NCBI GenBank assembly: GCA_048173955.1
Contig: DBEYOB010000128.1
Location: 1 to 21,472 of the forward strand
Origin: CAZUFB01 sp048173955
GTDB lineage: Bacteria; Actinomycetota; Coriobacteriia; Coriobacteriales; UMGS124
DNA: 21,472 bases
Direction of reading: 5' to 3'
A program made the position numbers and the translations under genes. Shown here piece by piece: positions 1-7,857 of this stretch; position 1 is the first letter of the stretch, and each line of letters opens with the position of its first letter. The notes beneath the pieces are model-generated. The model was given only the letters and a program-made list of their open reading frames with translations. It did not search any database and had not been told where the DNA came from.

Positions 1-1728
1 GCCCAGGCGGCGGCGCAGGCCGAGCGCGACGCGGCGCGCCTGCGCCGGACGGCCGAATGGGTCGCCTCGGCGAAGGGCGCCCCGCAGCCCCAGCTCCCGA
101 CGCGGGTTCCCGAAATCGCGGCCGAGGTCGTGGGCTGCGAGGTTGTCGAGGGGGACGGGGCCGACGGGACGAACGGACTCGCTCCGGTGACGCCGGCGGG
201 CTCGAGCGTGCGGTCTTCGGAGCCGGGGGACGCTCCCCACGAGCCGCTCGCCCCGGCGAGCGACGTCGCGCCCGAGGCGGCCGACCCCGGCATCGGCTAC
301 ATCTTCGAGCACACGCGCGACAAGAAGTGCCTCGTCTTCGTCAACTCGCGCGAGGAGTGCGAGACGGTCACCACCACGCTGCGTCAGTACTGCGAGGCCA
401 TGCACGAGCCTGACAGGTTCCTCATCCACCACGGCAACTTGTCGACCTCCTATCGGCAGACGGCCGAGGCGGCGATGAAGGACGACGCCTGCAACCTCAC
501 CACGGTCACCACGGCGACGCTCGAGCTCGGCATTGACATCGGGCGGCTCGAGCGAGCCTTTCAGATCGACGCGCCGTTCACGGTCTCGTCGTTTTTGCAG
601 CGCATGGGGCGCACCGGGCGGCGCGACCTGCCGCCCGAGATGTGGTTCGTGATGCGCGAGGACGAGCCCGAGGCCCGCGCCATGCTGCCCGAGAGCGTGC
701 CGTGGAAGCTGCTGCAGGGCATCGCCCTGGTCCAGCTCTACCTCGAGGACCGCTGGGTCGAGCCGCCAAGCCCCGCCCGGCTGCCCTACAGCCTGCTCTA
801 CCACCAGACCATGGCGACGCTGGCGAGCTGCGGGGAGCTCTCCCCGGCCGGCCTGGCTGAGCGGGTGCTCACGCTCTATCCCTTCGAGCATGTGTCGCTC
901 GACGACTTCCGCACGCTGCTGCGCCATCTGCTCGAGACCGACCACATCGAGCGCACCGAGCGCGGCGGCCTCATCGTGGGCCTTTCCGGCGAGCGCCTCA
1001 CCAACTCGTTCAAGTTCTACGCGGTGTTCCAGGAGAACGAGGAGTACACCGTGCGCAGTGAGTCGCAGGAGCTCGGCACCATCGTGATGCCACCTCCGGC
1101 GGGGGAGCGCATCGCCCTGGCGGGGCACGTGTGGGTGGTCGAGGAGGTCGACCACAAGCGCCACCTTGTCTACTGCACGCAGGTGAAGGGCCGGGTGCCC
1201 GCCTATTTCGGCGACTGCCCGGGCGACATCAACACCAGGGTGCTCGAGCGCATGCGCGCGGCGCTGCGGGAGGATGCCGTCTATCCTTACCTCATGGAAA
1301 ACGCCGTCGCCCGCCTCGCGCAGGCGCGCCGCGTGGCCGCCAACGCCGGCGTCGCCCGCGAACCGCTCGTATGCCTGGGCGGCGACTACTGGTGCCTGTT
1401 CCCCTGGCTGGGAAGCTACGCCTTCTTGGCGCTCGAACGCTTCCTCAAGCTGCGGTGCGCGCAGCGACTTGGCATCAAGGGGCTCGATGCCTCGCGGCCG
1501 TACTTCATCCAGTTCCGCATGGCGCCCGGTATGGACGAGCGGGCCTTCTTCGACGTCGTCAAGGAGGAGGCCGAGGTCGATTTCGACCCCATGGAGCTCG
1601 TCTATCCGGGCGAGGTGCCGCTCTTCGACAAGTACGACCCGTTCTTGCCCGAGGAGCTCGTGCGCAAGGGGTTTGCCTACGGCGTGCTCGACATCGAGGG
1701 GATGAGGGAGCGCATCCGGGGGTGGTAG
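1..1728 (+). CDS. Lhr-like DEAD/DEAH-box ATP-dependent helicase, C-terminal part (5' end outside window)
   Basis: The frame is open from base 1 to the TAG at 1726-1728, giving 575 codons without a convincing start, so the gene begins upstream. Visible superfamily 2 helicase motifs of the second RecA domain are motif IV-like CLVFVNS (about residue 110), motif V GIDIGR (about 177-182) and motif VI QRMGRTGRR (200-208). After these comes a winged-helix-like segment and a long C-terminal region (GERIALAGHVWVVEEVD), the arrangement of Lhr-type helicases, which unwind nucleic acid 3'-5' with ATP and are linked to repair. The N-terminal RecA domain (Walker A, DEAH) must lie outside. Residues 35-95 are a low-complexity Ala/Pro/Gly/Glu insert ahead of motif IV, probably a linker loop. 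The family call is firm; the exact cellular role is not known from sequence. No strong terminator follows directly. Confidence 0.88.
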   Translation, partial: AQAAAQAERDAARLRRTAEWVASAKGAPQPQLPTRVPEIAAEVVGCEVVEGDGADGTNGLAPVTPAGSSVRSSEPGDAPHEPLAPASDVAPEAADPGIGYIFEHTRDKKCLVFVNSREECETVTTTLRQYCEAMHEPDRFLIHHGNLSTSYRQTAEAAMKDDACNLTTVTTATLELGIDIGRLERAFQIDAPFTVSSFLQRMGRTGRRDLPPEMWFVMREDEPEARAMLPESVPWKLLQGIALVQLYLEDRWVEPPSPARLPYSLLYHQTMATLASCGELSPAGLAERVLTLYPFEHVSLDDFRTLLRHLLETDHIERTERGGLIVGLSGERLTNSFKFYAVFQENEEYTVRSESQELGTIVMPPPAGERIALAGHVWVVEEVDHKRHLVYCTQVKGRVPAYFGDCPGDINTRVLERMRAALREDAVYPYLMENAVARLAQARRVAANAGVAREPLVCLGGDYWCLFPWLGSYAFLALERFLKLRCAQRLGIKGLDASRPYFIQFRMAPGMDERAFFDVVKEEAEVDFDPMELVYPGEVPLFDKYDPFLPEELVRKGFAYGVLDIEGMRERIRGW

Positions 1729-1771
1729 AGGCGCGGCGGGGTTTTGCGCCATCGGCCGGGAAGCGGCCGGA

Positions 1772-1861
1772 CTGTGGATGCCCTGACCGTGGTCGTTTGA
1801 ACTGTGGGCATCTGGACCGGGGACATTTGATCGGGGGCATCCGGACCGTAATCGGCCGGAT
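1772..1861. repeat. Three tandem 30 bp degenerate repeats
   Basis: Three units of exactly 30 bases run head to tail at 1772-1801, 1802-1831 and 1832-1861. Each carries a core resembling GTGGGCATCTGGACCG followed by a TTTGAT or equivalent tail; units 1 and 2 share CTGTGG starts, units 2 and 3 share GGGCATC-GGACCG. The period is a multiple of three, but the adjoining frames have no start or ribosome-binding site, so this is most likely a non-coding tandem array or a decayed repetitive coding fragment. Confidence 0.6.
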
Positions 1862-1883
1862 TGCCTGCCGCGATTCTCGTTCA

Positions 1884-2060
1884 TTCCGCAAAAGTGGGGT
1901 TCGTGCTAGGCGGGATGCGGTCGGCGAATCGGGCACATGGCATTGGAATAAGTAAAACGCCTGGTAACAATGGTGCAAGGCTTCGGCACCCCGTTGTCTG
2001 CCGCATAGAGTGCGCACCATGGGTTCGAGCGGGCCTAGCACGAACCCCGGTTTTGCGGAA
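1884..2060. repeat. MITE-like element: 28 bp inverted repeats around a 121 bp core
   Basis: Bases 1884-1911 and the reverse complement of 2033-2060 match at 26 of 28 positions; the outer 10 (TTCCGCAAAA) and inner 16 are identical and only two central bases differ. The 121 bp core is less GC-rich than its surroundings and contains no credible gene. The element sits between the converging 3' ends of the helicase and the surface-protein gene, a neutral site for a mobile non-autonomous element. No clear target-site duplication is seen. It could alternatively be a very long hairpin acting as a bidirectional transcription barrier. Confidence 0.65.
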
Positions 2061-2131
2061 AGATCTCGCCTTGAGGCTGCATCGGATCGGACGGAAGCGC
2101 GCGGGGGACGGAAGCGCGAGGCGGAAGCAGA

Positions 2132-2172
2132 CGGGCCGGGCGGGACCGCTGGGTTGCGTTCCGCCCGGCCCG
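2132..2172 (-). terminator. Strong hairpin downstream of the LRR surface-protein gene
   Basis: A perfect 12 bp GC stem (2132-2143 with 2161-2172; CGGGCCGGGCGG) with a 17-base loop lies 100 bases past the stop codon of the minus-strand surface-protein gene. The following minus-strand bases (TCTGCTTCC) are only weakly U-rich, so intrinsic termination is plausible rather than certain. Confidence 0.5.
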
Positions 2173-2271
2173 CTCGTTCGTGCGTGTTGCGCGGTACGGG
2201 GGGGTGCAGCGCGAGGGGCTGCGGTACGGGGCACGCCGTGCACCGCGACCGCGTGCGCCCCGACCGCGCGC

Positions 2272-4698
2272 CTACCTCGACCGGCCGGCCTTCCGCCGCA
2301 GGGCAAGCGTCCCCGCCCCGGCGAGCGCGGCCGCTCCGCCGAGCATGCTGAGCGCCGCCGCCGAGCCGGTCGTGTTTTCGTCGCCGGTCTGGGGGATGGC
2401 GCCGGTCTGGCCGCCCTGCCCGGAGCCGCCCTGCTGTCCGCTCGGTCTTCCGGGCTTCTCGCCTGTCGTGCCGCCCTGGCCGGGGTCGGTCGGGCCGGCG
2501 GGCTTGTCGGGGTCTTCGCCCGCGCCCGGGTTGTCCGGATCGTTCGGGTTGCTCGGGTCCACCGGTTCGGACGGCTCGTTGGGATCGTCCGGGTTCTCCG
2601 GCGCGTGCTGCTCGCCGAACACGACGGCCGTCCTGTTCGCATCGCACCACGCCTGAATCTCGGCCATCGTGTCGGCGCTGAGGTGGTTGCCGTAGAGGAT
2701 CATGAGCGCCATCTCGCAGGGGACGGCGGGCAGGACGAGCTCTTCGAGCTGGGTGTCAAAGCAGCTGAAGACCATGATCTCGGGGTTGTGCGAGATGTCG
2801 ACCCGCTTGATGGGCATGTCCGTGAGCATGAGCGAGGTCAGACGCGGGTTGTGCGAGAGGTCGATCTCGGTGAGGCTACCGCCGACGCAGTGCAGGGTGC
2901 TCAGCTCGGGGGAGTTGGAAACGTCGAGCGCCGCGAGTTGGTTGCCGCCGCACACAATCCGGCGCAACTCCGTGCACGCGGAGAGGTCGAGGCTGGTCAG
3001 ATTGTTGTTCTCGCAGATCAGGACGGTGAGCGTGGAGGCCGCCTCCGACAGGTCGAGCGAGGAGAGGCCGCAGTCCGAGCAGTCGACGGAGCGCACCGGC
3101 CACCCGTCGATTTGAGCGGGCGCGGTGAACGACGTCGCGCCTTCGTCGACCCACAGGTAGGCGCCTACCCCGCCGTAGTTTGCGATCTCGTCGCCCGCCT
3201 CGAAGGAGTCCAAGTCGTCGACGAGATCGCCGCTGTCGGCGAGGATCGCATAGCGGAAGCCCTCGCCCTGGATAAGCTCGAGCCTGATGTCGTCGTCATC
3301 GGAGTCGTCGGGGTTTTCGGGCTCCTCCGGCTCTTCCGGTTCCTCCGGCACGCGCTGCTCGCCGATGGAGAAGAGGAAGAGCTGGTCTTTGATGGGTTCG
3401 GCCCAACTTTCGATCGCGGCCACCGCCTCGGCGTCGAGGCAGTTGTCGTCGATCACAAACCCGCCCATCGCGCTGGGCGTGGGGAGCAGGATCTCTTCGA
3501 TCTGGGAGCGTTGGGCGAGGACGATCCCGAGTTCGTGGTTGTTCGACAGGTCGAGCCGGACCAGGTTTGTCTGCATGCAGAACAGAAACGCGAGGTGCGG
3601 GCTATTGGACACGTCGAGCTCGGCGACGTTGGAGTACGAGCAGTTCAGCTCTTCGAGCAGCGGGCACCCGCTGACGTCGAGCACGGTGAGCGGGGCGTGG
3701 AAAACGTGAATCGAGCGCAGCGCCGCGCAGTCGGACAGGTCGATGGAGGTCAGGTTGACGTAGTGGAAGTACAAGCTGGCGATCGTGGGGGCGGCTGCCG
3801 ACAGGTCGAGTGCGGAGAGGGCGGAGCTTTCGGCAGCGACGCTGACGACCGGTTGTCCGTCGACCTGGGCGGGGGCGGTGAACGACGCGACGTCCGCGTC
3901 GACCCACAGGTAGACGCCGGGACCGACGTAGGGGACCTCCACCACTCCTTCGAGCGTGACGTAGTCCCACAGGATGCACTCTGCGCCATCTGTCACAAAG
4001 GCGTAGTGGAACCCGTCGCCCGCGAGCAGCTCGACGGTGCCCGAGGGTCCGTCCTGCCCGTCGGCGGGCTCGTCGGAAGAGCCTTCCTCGAGGACGGCCG
4101 CGTCTGCGGGGGTCGGGGAGACGGCCGCATCGGTTGCAATCGCCTCGGCCGAGCCTGCGCCCGTGGACGGGTCGGCGGACCCGGCTGCCTCGGCGCCCGC
4201 GGCCGTCTCGGCATCAGCGGTTTGGTCCGCTGTGCCCGCCTGATTGGACGCATCCGATTCGCTTGCTTCGTTAGGCAGCGCCGGCTGCGGATCTTGCTCC
4301 GGGGCGCCCTCCTCGGTCTGGACGGGCGCTCCGGCCGCGGGCGTGTCTGCCGTCGTGGTCGAGCCGGTCTCCGTGGTCACGCCGGACTCCGTGGGAGTTG
4401 GGGTCTCCTCGTCTGTCGGGGGAACCGCGTCCGCAGGGGTACCGCCCGGTGTGCCCGAGCCTGCGGGAAGGTCCGAATCGTCTACGGGACCGTCTGCGAG
4501 GGTGCTCGAGAGGGGCGGTTCTTCCGCGGTGGGCTGCTCCACGACCGCCTGCGTGTCGGGGCTGACTGCCGCCGGCTCTTCGGCCTGCGCACCGGCCGGA
4601 AGCCCGATCGAGAGCGCCGCTGCGAGCGCGGTCAGGCTCGCCGCGCGTGCGAGTCGGTGCAGGTGTGCATGCGGGTTGGATGGGGATTGGCGGACCAT
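2272..4698 (-). CDS. Secreted leucine-rich-repeat surface protein with IPXTG sortase anchor
   Basis: An 808-residue protein probably displayed on the cell wall. Residues 1-39 form a signal peptide ending in AQA. Residues 40-220 are a Thr/Glu/Ala/Pro low-complexity stalk. Two homologous modules follow (about 222-450 and 472-697); each has an entry domain with the shared string YLWVD...SFTAPAQ and then four to five 21-residue leucine-rich repeats of the type L..LDLS.C..L, and each ends with GEQ..PE. An acidic Pro/Glu linker separates the modules, and a Pro/Asn/Asp/Gly stalk leads to IPQTG (768-772), a hydrophobic segment and an RRKAGRSR tail: a class-type sortase signal. The start is fixed by GGAGGAG seven bases upstream. 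LRR proteins of this kind bind host or bacterial ligands; the ligand here is unknown. No neighbour shares its transcription unit. Confidence 0.9.
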   Translation of the reverse strand: MVRQSPSNPHAHLHRLARAASLTALAAALSIGLPAGAQAEEPAAVSPDTQAVVEQPTAEEPPLSSTLADGPVDDSDLPAGSGTPGGTPADAVPPTDEETPTPTESGVTTETGSTTTADTPAAGAPVQTEEGAPEQDPQPALPNEASESDASNQAGTADQTADAETAAGAEAAGSADPSTGAGSAEAIATDAAVSPTPADAAVLEEGSSDEPADGQDGPSGTVELLAGDGFHYAFVTDGAECILWDYVTLEGVVEVPYVGPGVYLWVDADVASFTAPAQVDGQPVVSVAAESSALSALDLSAAAPTIASLYFHYVNLTSIDLSDCAALRSIHVFHAPLTVLDVSGCPLLEELNCSYSNVAELDVSNSPHLAFLFCMQTNLVRLDLSNNHELGIVLAQRSQIEEILLPTPSAMGGFVIDDNCLDAEAVAAIESWAEPIKDQLFLFSIGEQRVPEEPEEPEEPENPDDSDDDDIRLELIQGEGFRYAILADSGDLVDDLDSFEAGDEIANYGGVGAYLWVDEGATSFTAPAQIDGWPVRSVDCSDCGLSSLDLSEAASTLTVLICENNNLTSLDLSACTELRRIVCGGNQLAALDVSNSPELSTLHCVGGSLTEIDLSHNPRLTSLMLTDMPIKRVDISHNPEIMVFSCFDTQLEELVLPAVPCEMALMILYGNHLSADTMAEIQAWCDANRTAVVFGEQHAPENPDDPNEPSEPVDPSNPNDPDNPGAGEDPDKPAGPTDPGQGGTTGEKPGRPSGQQGGSGQGGQTGAIPQTGDENTTGSAAALSMLGGAAALAGAGTLALRRKAGRSR

Positions 4699-4722
4699 GG
4701 GGTCTCCTCCCGGGGGGACGGT

Positions 4723-4746
4723 GTGCCTTCAGTCGTATCCTTCAGC
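4723..4746. promoter_or_regulatory. Paired CCTTCAG direct repeats upstream of the LRR gene
   Basis: CCTTCAG occurs twice 13 bases apart (about 4726-4732 and 4739-4745) in the 104-base gap between the toxin stop and the LRR gene start. The region is locally AT-richer and must contain the LRR promoter; no consensus -35/-10 pair stands out. A regulator-binding site is possible but unproven. Confidence 0.3.
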
Positions 4747-4802
4747 TTAAACCGTCTTCAGAGGCGAGGAGGACGCGCCGCGCGAACGGGGACGCAGGGG
4801 GC

Positions 4803-5315
4803 CTATACAACACGTCGGGATTCTGCCAGGCTCCGCAGGAGCGCGAGCATGTCGCGTGGCGAGAGCGCGGCGACGGGCGAGTGGCGCAGGAGCCGTTCGT
4901 CGTTCGTGACGAGATAGTCCGCTTTGGCGCGCCGCGCCGCCGCGACCACCAGGTTGTCCTCGAAATCGTCGTGGACGGGCTTGAACTTGTGCGCGAGCCA
5001 TACGTCCGACGCGTCCAGACCCACCGCAGTGGCGTTGCGCTCCATGTTCTCGACGCACGCCCAGGCCGTTTCCTTGTTCGCGGCGACGAGCGACGGGGTG
5101 AGGGGCACACCCTCCCTTGCCTGCTCCCGCTTGAGCACCTGCGCCACCAGGTAGTACACGTCTTTCGCCGAGGTGATGGCGTAGAGCAGATCGATGTCGA
5201 GCCTGATGGCGGCATCGAGGAGCGACCGCGCCTCGCCCGAACCCGGACGCGTTCCCAGGTAGTTGTCGACCCAGACGCAGGTGTCGATTACGAGCGATGA
5301 CGGGAGCGCCCTCAT
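4803..5315 (-). CDS. PIN-domain ribonuclease toxin of a type II toxin-antitoxin pair
   Basis: A 170-residue PIN-fold protein. VIDTCVWVDN near the N-terminus (Asp11) supplies the first catalytic acid, and the C-terminal half has DNLVVAAARRAKADYLVTND, the typical PIN stretch with two further metal-binding Asp residues. Family members are Mg2+-dependent RNases that cleave tRNA or rRNA when freed from antitoxin. The ATG (5313-5315) overlaps the upstream antitoxin stop as ATGA, so translation is coupled; the longer in-frame extension upstream is rejected because it would run through the antitoxin gene. VapC toxins are usually about 130-140 residues; this one is longer and closer to the PIN proteins paired with RelB/DinJ-type antitoxins. 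The substrate is unknown. Confidence 0.82.
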   Translation of the reverse strand: MRALPSSLVIDTCVWVDNYLGTRPGSGEARSLLDAAIRLDIDLLYAITSAKDVYYLVAQVLKREQAREGVPLTPSLVAANKETAWACVENMERNATAVGLDASDVWLAHKFKPVHDDFEDNLVVAAARRAKADYLVTNDERLLRHSPVAALSPRDMLALLRSLAESRRVV

Positions 5316-5713
5316 AGCAGGCCCCTTTCGCGGTACGAGTCGTAGAGCGCCTCGGCATAGAGCTCCTTGTAGTCGCAGGGTCCGGAGGGCTCGTTGCGGG
5401 GCTCCCCCGCCGAGATGGAGGCGTCTTGTTCCGAGGGCCCGGGCTGCGCGAGTACACCGTCGCAGATGGTCCATCCCTCGTGCAGGGAGCGAAGCCGGCG
5501 CTCGATGTCGGCCTGCCGCTCCTCGTTGTTATCGCGTCCCTCTTCGGGCAGCAGGACGGCGCGCAGACCGTCTGGGTCCTCCCGATGGGCGACGGCGAGG
5601 GACCAGAGCGCGCGTACGGCAGCGGAGGGGGTGAATCCGGCCTCTGACAGCGCCTCGTCCCCCCGTGCCTTGAGTTCGGGCGAAATGCGGACATTGAGCT
5701 GCGTCGCTTCCAT
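5312..5713 (-). CDS. RelB/DinJ-like ribbon-helix-helix antitoxin
   Basis: A 133-residue protein. Residues 4-45 (QLNVRISPELKARGDEAL...AVRALW) fit the beta-alpha-alpha ribbon-helix-helix DNA-binding fold of RelB/DinJ antitoxins. The acidic, probably disordered C-terminal half would wrap around the PIN toxin encoded next. The start is set by AGGAGG seven bases before ATG; an earlier in-frame ATG at 5785 lies inside the promoter and has no ribosome-binding site. The gene overlaps the toxin start by four bases. These antitoxins normally repress their own promoter, here with the TATAG repeats just upstream. The mixed pairing (DinJ-like antitoxin with PIN toxin) is known in broad terms but less common than VapB-VapC. 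Confidence 0.8.
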   Translation of the reverse strand: MEATQLNVRISPELKARGDEALSEAGFTPSAAVRALWSLAVAHREDPDGLRAVLLPEEGRDNNEERQADIERRLRSLHEGWTICDGVLAQPGPSEQDASISAGEPRNEPSGPCDYKELYAEALYDSYRERGLL

Positions 5714-5764
5714 AAGAGGCCTCCTTTTCTTCGGCCCGGTATGCGGTAAAGCGATAGGCAAAGC

Positions 5765-5789
5765 TATAGGGGAAGTATAGCACATATAG
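5765..5789 (-). promoter_or_regulatory. Toxin-antitoxin promoter with TATAG operator repeats
   Basis: An AT-rich island in a GC-rich region. On the minus strand it holds an extended -10 (TG-C-TATACT; 5774-5779), about 60 bases before the antitoxin start. The plus strand shows TATAG at 5765, 5776 and 5785 (steps of 11 and 9), suitable for cooperative binding of ribbon-helix-helix dimers on one face of the helix. No good -35 is seen. The operator role is inferred. Confidence 0.5.
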
Positions 5790-5835
5790 CAGTCTTTCGA
5801 ACAAAAGGCCTCTCGACCAACGGACCTCTTGACCG

Positions 5836-5874
5836 AAAAGCGCCCCGGACCCGCGAGCCGCGAGTCCGGGGCGC
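5836..5874 (-). terminator. Rho-independent terminator of the FMN/FAD reductase gene
   Basis: A perfect 11 bp stem, GCGCCCCGGAC at 5840-5850 with its complement at 5864-5874, has a 13-base loop and is followed on the minus strand by TTTTC. It lies about 80 bases beyond the reductase stop and insulates it from the toxin-antitoxin promoter downstream. A weaker U-rich tail on the plus side (CTGTTTCT) could let it act in both directions. Confidence 0.85.
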
Positions 5875-5955
5875 CTGTTTCTGCTCGGTGCCTTTAGCGT
5901 GTCTGCGGCCGCGGGGCTCAGTCGCCGTGCGGGCCGCTCGCAGCCGTTTCGGCTG

Positions 5956-7857
5956 TTACGCGGTGGCGCCGCCCAGGTCGGTATTGATCGAGTCGGCCAT
6001 GATGTAGCCGAACGCCATGGCGGCGTCGAAGCCCATCTTGTAGTTGCAGCCGTCCTTCTCCTCGATGGAGCCGCACACGTCGCCGGCGGCGTAGAGGTTG
6101 GGGATGACGCTGCCGTCCTCGCGCAGCACGTGATCGGTCGTGTCGATGGCCAGGCCGCCCGTGGTGAGGTAGAACGTCGGGAGCACCTTGAGGGCATAGA
6201 CGCCGGTGCGCGTGTCGATGAACGGCACGACCTTGCGTCCCCACTCGTCGGGCTCGCCGGTGAGGGACACCTCGTTGTTCTTCTCGATCGTGGCGGCGAG
6301 GTTGGGGAGGTTGAGCGCCTCGGCGGCCTCCTCCACGGTGTCGAAGTGCTGCACCAGGCCGCGGTCGAACAGCGCGGCGTAGGTGTCGAAGGCGTACGTG
6401 TCGTTCTTCTTGGTGGTCACCGCTGCGGCCTCGTCGAAGATGTGGTAGAACACGCCGCCGTTGGCCTCGTCCATGAGGGCGCGGGCCTGCATGCCGTGGT
6501 TGTCGCTCGTGATGTTGCCGAACTGGTCGCCGTTGACGTTGACCATGATGCCGGGCGTGGTCTGGTAGAGGAACGCGACCTCGAACCAGGAGCCGTCGGA
6601 GCCGTCGGTGGAGAGGAACGCGCCGAGCTCGCGGTCGGTGCACTCGGTGTAGCCGCCGGCGGCGACGCCCATCTCGATTCCCTCGCCCGTGGAGCACGGC
6701 GAGCAGTTGAAGATGTAGCCCGCGTAGTTGGGGCTGTACTTCTCGAGCATCTCCTGGCTGGCGCCGTAGCCGCCGGTGGTGAGCACGGTGGCCTTGGCGG
6801 AGAGCGTGATGGGGGTGCCGTCCTTGCCCTCGGCGGTGACGCCGGTCACGGCGCCCGTCTCGTCCTGGTTGAGCGCGGTGGCCTTCACGCCGTAGGCGAT
6901 GGTGCCGCCCAGGGCGCCCACGCGGTCGACAAGGAACTCCATGGCATAGCCGCAGCCGCCCTCGTAGCAGCCGGGGGCGAGGTAGGGGGTGATGCCGTAG
7001 GCGCTGTTCACGCCCATGGTGTAGAAGCCCACGCCGATCGAGTGCAGCCAGTCCACGAGGGCGCCGGTGTTGTGGTACATCGTGGTCTGGAACGGCATGG
7101 CGCCGTCGTGGGTGTCGTGGTCGGGGTTGATGTAGTTGGCGAGCACGGCGAGCATGGCGTCGACGTTGAACATGGGGTTGTCGTCGAAGCGGCCGAGCGC
7201 GTAGTTGGCCTGGAGCTGCGAGCCGGCCGCGGCAACGCCGCCGTAGGTCATGCCCATGGAGCCGCCGGGGATGTCCTGCTTCTCGAGCAGCACCACCGAG
7301 TAGCCCATCTCGAGCAGGCGCGTGGCGCAGATGAGGCCCGCGGTGCCGGCGCCGATCACGGCCACGTCGACCTCGGCGGGCAGCTCGGGGGCGGTCCACA
7401 CGGTGGGGGCGGGCTCGCAGAAGTCGACCGTGGGGTCGCCGCCGGCGTCGGTGATGGCCTGGCGCACGGCCTTCTTGATGGCCATGGAGGTCAGCGTGGC
7501 GCCGGACAGGGCGTCGACCTCGACGCTCTGGGCCTCGAGGATCTTGGCGGGCAGCTGCTCGCAGGGGTAGGTGCCCACGCCAACCGTCTCGTCGTTGCGC
7601 AGGCAGCGGCAGTTGGCGATGGCGCCGCCGCGGAACGTGGTCTCCATGTAGATGTAGTTCTCGTGGCCCAGGGCGCTCGTCACGTACTTGCCGTCCTGCA
7701 CACCGGACGCGGCGGTGGCCTCCTCGGCCGCGGGCTCCTCGGCGGGCTCCTCCTCGGCCGCGGCTTCGTCGGCCAGGGCGATGCTGCTGGCGGCGAGCGC
7801 GGAGGCGGCGGCGACGGCGGTGCCGGCCTTGACGAAGTTCCTGCGGGTCATGTCCAT
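5956..7857 (-). CDS. Tat-exported FMN- and FAD-binding fumarate reductase-like flavoprotein
   Basis: A 633-residue predicted exported reductase. TRRNFVK at residues 4-10 plus a hydrophobic Ala-rich stretch forms a twin-arginine signal. An acidic linker is followed by an FMN-binding domain (about 52-140) with SGAT (118-121), whose Thr normally carries covalent FMN. The FAD_binding_2 domain starts at about 163 with VAVIGAGTAG and LLEKQDIPGGS, and ends with FYLTTGGLAID and NLYAAGDV, the hallmarks of soluble fumarate/urocanate-type reductases. In this family an extracytoplasmic enzyme passes electrons from quinone-linked carriers to an organic acceptor; the acceptor here cannot be told from sequence. 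No haem CXXCH is present. The start is fixed by AAGGAGG seven bases upstream; the longer frame lacks such a site. Divergent from a LuxR-type membrane regulator that probably controls it; single-gene unit ended by a strong terminator. Confidence 0.9.
   Translation of the reverse strand: MDMTRRNFVKAGTAVAAASALAASSIALADEAAAEEEPAEEPAAEEATAASGVQDGKYVTSALGHENYIYMETTFRGGAIANCRCLRNDETVGVGTYPCEQLPAKILEAQSVEVDALSGATLTSMAIKKAVRQAITDAGGDPTVDFCEPAPTVWTAPELPAEVDVAVIGAGTAGLICATRLLEMGYSVVLLEKQDIPGGSMGMTYGGVAAAGSQLQANYALGRFDDNPMFNVDAMLAVLANYINPDHDTHDGAMPFQTTMYHNTGALVDWLHSIGVGFYTMGVNSAYGITPYLAPGCYEGGCGYAMEFLVDRVGALGGTIAYGVKATALNQDETGAVTGVTAEGKDGTPITLSAKATVLTTGGYGASQEMLEKYSPNYAGYIFNCSPCSTGEGIEMGVAAGGYTECTDRELGAFLSTDGSDGSWFEVAFLYQTTPGIMVNVNGDQFGNITSDNHGMQARALMDEANGGVFYHIFDEAAAVTTKKNDTYAFDTYAALFDRGLVQHFDTVEEAAEALNLPNLAATIEKNNEVSLTGEPDEWGRKVVPFIDTRTGVYALKVLPTFYLTTGGLAIDTTDHVLREDGSVIPNLYAAGDVCGSIEEKDGCNYKMGFDAAMAFGYIMADSINTDLGGATA

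Noticed and set aside
2011..2060. GGTTCGAG at about 2021, reminiscent of a tRNA T-loop
   Set aside because: No matching acceptor, D or anticodon stems can be drawn around it; it lies inside the inverted-repeat element.
1559..2650. Long minus-strand frames across the helicase 3' end and the 1.7-2.6 kb gap
   Set aside because: They overlap the real helicase and LRR genes, are dominated by Arg/Pro/Ala runs typical of GC-rich shadow frames, and lack ribosome-binding sites.
1861..4917. 1018-codon plus-strand open frame opposite the LRR gene
   Set aside because: Antisense shadow of the LRR gene; the minus strand has a signal peptide, LRRs, sortase motif and a perfect ribosome-binding site.
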